Below are positions 38,101-42,297 of a stretch of DNA of 42,297 bases, piece by piece. Source of the stretch: a virus. The notes beneath the pieces are model-generated. The model worked only from the letters and a program-made list of their open reading frames with translations, searched no databases and was not told where the DNA came from. Both the position numbers and the translations under genes were made by a program. Numbering within the stretch: the first letter of the stretch is position 1; each line of letters begins with the position of its first letter. Location: IMG/VR virus record IMGVR_UViG_3300049181_000071, positions 1-42,297 of that record. One strand, given 5' to 3'.

Positions 38101-38334
38101 ACGGCTTCGCGCGTCTATACCGCCGCCGGTACCACGGGGCAGCCCGCGGCCGGGACGGACATCTACCTCGAGGTCCCGCTCGGCAACGCGGAACAGCGAG
38201 ACATCACGTCGCTTCGCGTCACCGTCGCCGAAACTAGCGCCGTCGAGGGCGTCGCGCTGTTCGGTATGGTCACGGAAAACGACGCCAAACCACAAGGGTT
38301 CCGCATGCAGGGACCCGCGGATCGGGTGCAATAA
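35173..38334 (+). CDS. Large tail protein, nozzle / tail tubular B-like (1053 aa)
   Basis: ATG overlaps the tailspike TAA by 1 nt. All-beta sequence with an N-terminal LQNVRFRKNQRLGKRNGY motif typical of podovirus tail tubular/nozzle proteins, then many short strands with Trp/Asp turns. Later NRLWCAGGFRGN is followed by SKLFVPRICPEFADDDAF, a beta-propeller-type nozzle phrase (reporting rows of Asn/Trp turns). C-terminal jelly-roll. Would form the tail tip that opens for DNA ejection. Full length for the family. Confidence 0.7.
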   Translation: MALETAVSEFRLTTGQDEGTERAVLPAGQFSYLQNVRFRKNQRLGKRNGYTSKTSVDDDGAALGNGSGRLSCLGPHFCVVDDRFYARDTVNDTWALPPEGQDGGPLGGKRLYGRFPQFMPAAARETLPIQSDLDIGAYTGTALPSLSGMTYALGYIWTACSFFADPTGEWLVRVTGFDPATGRTVFMKDIGFTFTTPATVRQDPVLLATGDRNTLVLITDRYTAGVKSAVCVMVLTSLSAGFGAEVYLSCIESAANYDPTAANGIMFMYVEAASPAQFTIARMNPATMVATASATLGTFGNKTLLSCFCNSAGQVWVGYNDATDGLRSRAYNSALVNQGAGATWGARFSDAVGPIMFASRTASTVCAIAGSTDPTGAVLSLDVDSSGGNSGPMRQQNCEALSQPFSIGGQVFVWARHHADAQLGVASLLRVPLFSEYTSAGGFDLRTWPLEATVDDLDVDAPLAAGKSGPPFPTPQSTPLGYAALINYTRETIVTSSGTTELRGFLLTPVRHRSEGIRYSTSCVVPCAGKLFVAGAQPMWVDRLGEYESGFVQAPVVTVTSAGAGTLSSESEYQYCAVYFSIDSNGLVERSAPSLPVSFTTGESGNDCEALVTISRMAVGQRVIRAEFYRTLANGSVFHLINSVDASPGGDVNSVVTLNDESPDSYIEQNKTLYTQVGQELPASQSPACSFANVGGNRLWCAGGFRGNVAQASKLFVPRICPEFADDDAFRVTLPANITGSAWCDNQVFFTQEGIYVIYGDGPDGSGVGFFTQQRLPFNIGCIDWRSVVTTDLGVFFQSARGLYLLPRGFGSPVAMDQVLDTLTTYPIITSARADYDSQGGADDSEQIVQWTAVADEAATTGVVITYDCAYKAFSIDTFSADYPATFQAGWSGDSVQAPATMTVGPGGAGSWHPFRVRDSGYDDNGLTIAMRAVTGDIRPWGLFNHGVVNRVGLLGQLRSACTVTVNKTTDKGASATASRVYTAAGTTGQPAAGTDIYLEVPLGNAEQRDITSLRVTVAETSAVEGVALFGMVTENDAKPQGFRMQGPADRVQ

Positions 38335-40031
38335 TGGACAAGGGCAAATCGGCACTCACGGGCGCAGCTAGCGGTGCGGCAGCCGGCGCGGCGCTCGGTC
38401 CGTGGGGCGCGGCGGGCGGCGCGGTCATCGGCGGGGCCCTCGGGTACTTCACGGGCGGCGACGACGAGGAGGCCCCCTCCTACACGCCCGACCATGCGAA
38501 CTTCAACTACGGTCTCGGCGGCTCGGGCTCCTACGCTTCGCTGCAGTCCGGCAAGTACGACCAGAAGCAGCAGGGGCTGCAGAACCTCGCTGGAGACGCT
38601 TACAACCGCGACGCGCCGACGATGGCGCTACCGGACCGCGTCGACCATGTCGGCAGCCAGGGGCAGAGCTACCTGCAAGGCGCGGACGCTGACGGCCGGC
38701 GCAGGCAGCTCGAAGCGCTGGGCGGCCTCCAGCAGCAGACCGGTGCGCTCAACAAGTTCGCGGCGGCCCCGATGGGCCCGAGCGCGGCACAGGGGCAGCT
38801 CCGGGCCGGCATGGACTCGGCCGCGCGTCAGCAGTACGGCATGGCGCGCACTCAGCCGGGCGGCGGTGGCGCTGCGTTACGGAATGCCGCCTTCAACGCG
38901 GGCGGGCTTCAGGCAAACGCCGCCAATTCGTCGGCGATGCTGCTGGCGAACGAGACGCAGGCGCACCGCGCGCAGCAACTCCAAGCGCTCGGGGCGGCCC
39001 AGCAGGGCGCGGGCATGTCGGCCGGGATCACCGGGCAGATCCGCGGGGCCGACCAGGGTTTCGCGGCAACGCAGGCCGGGCAGGCCAACTACGACGCCAA
39101 CTCGCTGAACCAATTCAACCAGCAACAGCAACAGCTGCAGTTCGGTGTGGGGCAAGCGAACCTAGGCGCCGCCGGGCAGGCGCGCGGGCAAAACGACGCG
39201 ATGACGCTCGGGGTGCTCGGGCAGTCGCAGGCGTACGAGGGCCTACGCAACAACCTCGCGCAGGGCCAGATGGGCTCCCAGATCGCCTACGAGCAAGCCA
39301 AGGCTCAGGGCGCGGCCATCGGCTCGGCCAACTTCAACGCGGGCCAGCAGCAGAGCAACGTCGAGACCGGGATGATGCTGGGAGCTCTCTCCGGCGCGGC
39401 GGGCGCTTACGGCCAGATGGCGGGCGCGGGCAACGCTGGCAACCCGAATCCGACGAGCGACGTTCGCGCGAAGCGGGACATCAAACCCGTCTCTGTCCTC
39501 GAAGCTCTCGGTGGCGGGCGCTACAGCCCTGGCCAGACGCGGCAAATCTACGACCAGCAGCGCGGGTCCGCGGCGAACGCTCGCGACCAGCTTGCCGACG
39601 TGCGCGACATTCGAGCTCGCGATGGGTTCGACTCGGGAACGCGGGAGTTCAACCCTTCGCACCCGGCCGGCTTCGGCATCAACGCGGACCGCCAGGCACG
39701 GTTGCAATCGCTGCTCGGCACTGGCGGCGAGCGTCCCGACCTGCGCCCCGCTCAGGGCTACGAGTTCCAGTACCGCGACCCGGAGCGCCACGGTGAGGGC
39801 AAGTACGTTGGCCCCATGGCGCAGGACCTGGAGCACCTCCCTGGCGTCGTCGAGCAGAGCCCCGACGGCACCAAGAGCATCAATGCGCCGCGCCTCACGT
39901 TGGCCAACACGGCCGCGCTGAGCGAGCAGCAGCGCCGCGACGAGGAAGACCGCCAGCGCCTCGCGCGGCTCGAGCAGCTCACGGCGCTCGGCAGCATCCC
40001 GACCAATGGGACCTTCTCGGGGTACCGCTGA
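38334..40031 (+). CDS. Gly/Ala/Gln-rich virion protein with C-terminal S74 intramolecular chaperone (565 aa)
   Basis: ATG overlaps the previous TAA. Residues ~8-45 are a glycine zipper (GAASGAAAGAALGPWGAAGG); ~50-370 are Gln/Ala/Gly-rich helical repeats. From Ser375 comes a Peptidase_S74 domain: SDVRAKRDIKPV, then GYEFQYRDPERHGEG, KYVGPMAQDLEHLPGVV and a closing helix. The family cleaves itself in front of that Ser and leaves the shaft trimer. Here the passenger resembles an ejection protein rather than a fibre, an unusual pairing. Cleavage is predicted, not seen. Confidence 0.72.
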   Translation: MDKGKSALTGAASGAAAGAALGPWGAAGGAVIGGALGYFTGGDDEEAPSYTPDHANFNYGLGGSGSYASLQSGKYDQKQQGLQNLAGDAYNRDAPTMALPDRVDHVGSQGQSYLQGADADGRRRQLEALGGLQQQTGALNKFAAAPMGPSAAQGQLRAGMDSAARQQYGMARTQPGGGGAALRNAAFNAGGLQANAANSSAMLLANETQAHRAQQLQALGAAQQGAGMSAGITGQIRGADQGFAATQAGQANYDANSLNQFNQQQQQLQFGVGQANLGAAGQARGQNDAMTLGVLGQSQAYEGLRNNLAQGQMGSQIAYEQAKAQGAAIGSANFNAGQQQSNVETGMMLGALSGAAGAYGQMAGAGNAGNPNPTSDVRAKRDIKPVSVLEALGGGRYSPGQTRQIYDQQRGSAANARDQLADVRDIRARDGFDSGTREFNPSHPAGFGINADRQARLQSLLGTGGERPDLRPAQGYEFQYRDPERHGEGKYVGPMAQDLEHLPGVVEQSPDGTKSINAPRLTLANTAALSEQQRRDEEDRQRLARLEQLTALGSIPTNGTFSGYR

Positions 40032-41905
40032 TGGCCGGCGGCTACATCATCGACCCCGCAACGGGAATGCCGGCAGTGCAGACCGCAGGCGGCGGCTTCA
40101 TGCCCCTGCCGCTCAGTGACGACGAGCTTCGCGCTGCCGGAGCCCAGCTCGGCCCGATGGGCCCGCCCGCTCCCGGCCCGGACCTCCGAGTCGCCGGCCC
40201 CGGTGGCGGCGGTTCGATGGACCTCGGAGACGCCCCGCCAGACCCGGGCGTCTTTGCCGCTCAGGATCAGGCGGCTCAGGTCGCCGCGATGCGCGCCCAG
40301 CTCGCGCCGCAGCAACCGGCCGCGAACGAGCACCCGACCCGAGCACAAGAGCCGGGCTGGATGCCGACTGGGCAAGGCGCGCCATCCGCGCCGGCTCGAA
40401 TGAACCCCGCTGACCTCGCTCAGCATCGCCAAGCGCCCTCCCAGGCAGACCAAAACACTGAGCAAGGCAGCGGGGGTATCAATGACCCGCTCGTTCGCCA
40501 GGCCATGGAGGAGGCCATGCGCGGCGGCGGTGGCGGCGGCGGACCACGTGGGCTCGGAGTGACCGGGCAGACGCTCAAGTACAAGCAAGCCGGGCACGTC
40601 CCTGAAGAGGTTTCCGCGGCCGCCCGTGAGGCGCAGGGGGCGAGCGACGCCTACAACGAGCAGCTCGCCATGTCGCTCAACACGCGGCAGCAGCAGGCCT
40701 ACGAGGCGACGCAGAGCGAGTTCGCAGCACGCGCCGGGCAGCTCCAGGCAGTAGCCGAGCGCCAGGCGGAGCAGCGCCGCATGCTGGGCGACTACGAGGC
40801 CAAGCGCGACGCCGTTGCGGCCGAGGCGGCCCAGCTCAAGGCGCCGCAAATGGAGGAGTACTGGGGAAGCCGCAGCACGACGGCCAAGATGGCCACGGCT
40901 ATCAGCATCGCGCTCGGTGGCGCGCTCCAGGGACTGCGCGGCGGGCAAAACCCCGGGCTCGAGATGAGCAACCAGGAGATCGAGCGCTGGATTGCCGGCA
41001 AGCGCGAGGAGTACTCCCGCGCGCGCGACAAGGTCAGCGACGCCGACAGTCAGTACGGGCGCATGGTCCGCATGTTCGAGTCGGAGAACCTGGCCGAGCA
41101 GCACCTACGCGAGCAGGCCTACACGGTCCGCGATGCGATGCTGAAGGACTACGCGGCGCGCATCGGCACTCCGAGCGCGCTCGAGGCGTACAACCAGGCA
41201 GCGCTGCAGACCGAGGCGCAACGAGCCGCCCTTCGCCAGCAGGCCTACGCGGACGCGGGCGCCGAGGTCGAGGAGAAGCTGTCGATGCAAGGTGGCGGCG
41301 GCGGGCGGCCCAAGGGCGTGCTCGACATGCTTCGGGCTGGCGCCGAGGCCAAGGGTCTGCGCGATAGGATCGAGGGCCAGGACGGGAAGCCTGCCTTTCA
41401 GCGCGAGGTTCAAAACGAGAAGGTCGAGGGCATCACTGGCGCTCTCGAGGCCATCGAGGCCGCCGACGAGGTCGAGTCAGCGCTTGGGCGGCTCGGTGGC
41501 GACTCGGACATCGACGATCCGCTCAGGGGAGCATGGGACTCGACGCTGGGCAACATCCCCGGAACCGAGGCTCGCGCAACGAAGCAACGGCTGCAGCAGC
41601 AGACACGGCTGCTCGCGCGCGGCATCCAGAAGTCGCTCGGCAAGTCCGACAATGACGCCAAGCTCGCCGACGAGATGGCCGAGGGCGGCGGAGCCGTCAG
41701 TCAGCGCCGGATGGCCGCCAAGACGGCTCGGCAAAAAGCCATCGGTAGCCTCCAGACCACGATTTCGTCCCTCACGCCCGACCAGCAGCAATCCCTTTTG
41801 CGCTCTCTCGAGGCCAACTCGCCGACTCGAGCCGCTCAGGTCCGCGCGGCCATTGCGGCAGTCGGGACGCCGCAACGAGCAGCCTCCGAGCAGGTGGTGC
41901 AGTAG
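40031..41905 (+). CDS. Internal virion protein, coiled-coil / Gly-rich (624 aa)
   Basis: ATG overlaps the previous stop by 1 nt. N-terminal ~180 residues are Pro/Gly/Ala/Gln-rich, with a Gly run around 175 (MRGGGGGGGPRGL). Residues ~195-470 are an almost continuous charged coiled coil, with a small hydrophobic patch near 290 (ATAISIALGGALQGL) that could insert in a membrane. C-terminal helix bundle. Size and composition fit a podovirus ejection protein. Overlaps the following gene by 1 nt. Confidence 0.6.
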   Translation: MAGGYIIDPATGMPAVQTAGGGFMPLPLSDDELRAAGAQLGPMGPPAPGPDLRVAGPGGGGSMDLGDAPPDPGVFAAQDQAAQVAAMRAQLAPQQPAANEHPTRAQEPGWMPTGQGAPSAPARMNPADLAQHRQAPSQADQNTEQGSGGINDPLVRQAMEEAMRGGGGGGGPRGLGVTGQTLKYKQAGHVPEEVSAAAREAQGASDAYNEQLAMSLNTRQQQAYEATQSEFAARAGQLQAVAERQAEQRRMLGDYEAKRDAVAAEAAQLKAPQMEEYWGSRSTTAKMATAISIALGGALQGLRGGQNPGLEMSNQEIERWIAGKREEYSRARDKVSDADSQYGRMVRMFESENLAEQHLREQAYTVRDAMLKDYAARIGTPSALEAYNQAALQTEAQRAALRQQAYADAGAEVEEKLSMQGGGGGRPKGVLDMLRAGAEAKGLRDRIEGQDGKPAFQREVQNEKVEGITGALEAIEAADEVESALGRLGGDSDIDDPLRGAWDSTLGNIPGTEARATKQRLQQQTRLLARGIQKSLGKSDNDAKLADEMAEGGGAVSQRRMAAKTARQKAIGSLQTTISSLTPDQQQSLLRSLEANSPTRAAQVRAAIAAVGTPQRAASEQVVQ

Positions 41906-42297
41906 TGGCGGAGACCGCTTTCGTCCAGCCCGAGGCGTACGACGCGGAAGGCAACGCGCTGCCGCCCGAGGCGGTTCCGCAGGCGGCTGCAGCGGGGAAG
42001 GCGTTCTTCAAAAAGGACGCTCGGGTGTACGCGCGCAACCATGCTGGTGAGCTCGTCACCCTCGCGCCCGAGGATGTGAGCCGTCCGGGCTACCAGATCC
42101 TGACGCCGGCCCAGGTGGCAGAGGCGCAGGCGAAGAAGCAGTACGGCGAGGGAGTCGGGGACGTCGTCAAGGCAGGTGCGGCGGGGCTCGCACGCGGCGC
42201 GACGCTCGGTGCCTCCGATGCAGTCCTGACCGCGGTCGGCGGCGACGACACCCGCAAGGCGCTGCAAGGCCTCCGGCAAGCGAACCCCATCACCAGC
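41905..42297 (+). CDS. N-terminal part of the large glycine-rich virion protein; 3' end off the window
   Basis: GTG overlaps the previous TAG by 1 nt. 131 codons remain open to the last base, and the frame matches that of base 1, so 1-1947 is its likely continuation. Residues ~20-90 include FFKKDARVYARNHAGELV and EAQAKKQYGEGVGD; then a helical hydrophobic part (VVKAGAAGLARGATLGASDA). Together with the left end it would give about 779 residues, or more if bases are missing between the ends. Confidence 0.7.
   Translation, partial: MAETAFVQPEAYDAEGNALPPEAVPQAAAAGKAFFKKDARVYARNHAGELVTLAPEDVSRPGYQILTPAQVAEAQAKKQYGEGVGDVVKAGAAGLARGATLGASDAVLTAVGGDDTRKALQGLRQANPITS

Noticed and set aside
1-42297. 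CRISPR arrays, rRNA, insertion sequences, retron or diversity-generating elements
   Set aside because: No regularly spaced repeats, transposase, reverse transcriptase or rRNA-like sequence was seen in either strand by reading; only the repeats listed were found.

Overview
The window reads as almost all of one temperate tailed-phage genome (a short-tailed, podovirus-type virion) from a GC-rich host. G+C is roughly two thirds by eye, coding is very dense, and most neighbouring genes overlap by 4 nt (ATGA or GTGA). No intergenic stretch exceeds 300 bases and there is no rRNA, complete tRNA, IS element or CRISPR array. A Myxococcota host is my best guess, from remembered resemblance of the minus-strand lipoprotein and the glycine-rich end protein to families in that phylum. 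That is inference, not proof. The first and last bases fall inside two parts of what looks like one gene in the same frame, so the contig is probably cut from a circular or circularly permuted molecule.

Layout. 1-5952 (+): end of the virion block (large glycine-rich virion protein, small virion proteins, a lectin-like protein), then the lysis cassette (holin-like 2-TM protein, small lipoprotein, GH73-type endolysin, coiled-coil and tail-anchored proteins). 5949-6221: convergent junction with uncertain ORFs. 6175-13242 (-): leftward early operon of about twenty small genes, mostly of unknown function, many with Cys-rich zinc-ribbon motifs, plus a RecT/Bet annealing protein and a duplicated gene pair. 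13243-13936: genetic switch, with promoters PL and PR, a cI-like XRE repressor and five copies of a 12-bp operator. 13937-22707 (+): rightward early operon: Cro-like regulator, tyrosine integrase carrying attP (3' half of a tRNA-Thr) inside its own 3' end, a small protein ending in a clamp-binding motif, methyltransferase-like protein, DnaB-N-like protein, DEDDh exonuclease, ERCC4 nuclease, zinc-finger proteins and an SF3/P4-type helicase, closed by an intrinsic terminator. 22852-23154 (-): isolated lipoprotein gene (moron candidate). 23265-42297 (+): packaging and virion block: small genes, TerL, portal, scaffold, major capsid protein (with a likely promoter inside the scaffold gene), head proteins, connector, beta-helix tailspike, large tail-tube/nozzle-like protein, an S74-chaperone protein and ejection-type proteins that continue across the contig end into base 1.

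How it works together. In lysogeny the repressor would occupy TGTCGNNTGACA operators that overlap the -35 boxes and spacers of PL and PR. Integration at a tRNA-Thr(CGU) gene would rebuild the tRNA and replace the last 50 residues of the integrase with host-encoded sequence, as described for myxophage Mx8. On induction PL and PR drive the two early operons, and both transcripts start at or within a few bases of the first codon. Replication and recombination then use the SF3 helicase, DnaB-N-like protein, annealing protein and two nucleases. Virion genes and lysis genes follow in one rightward block.
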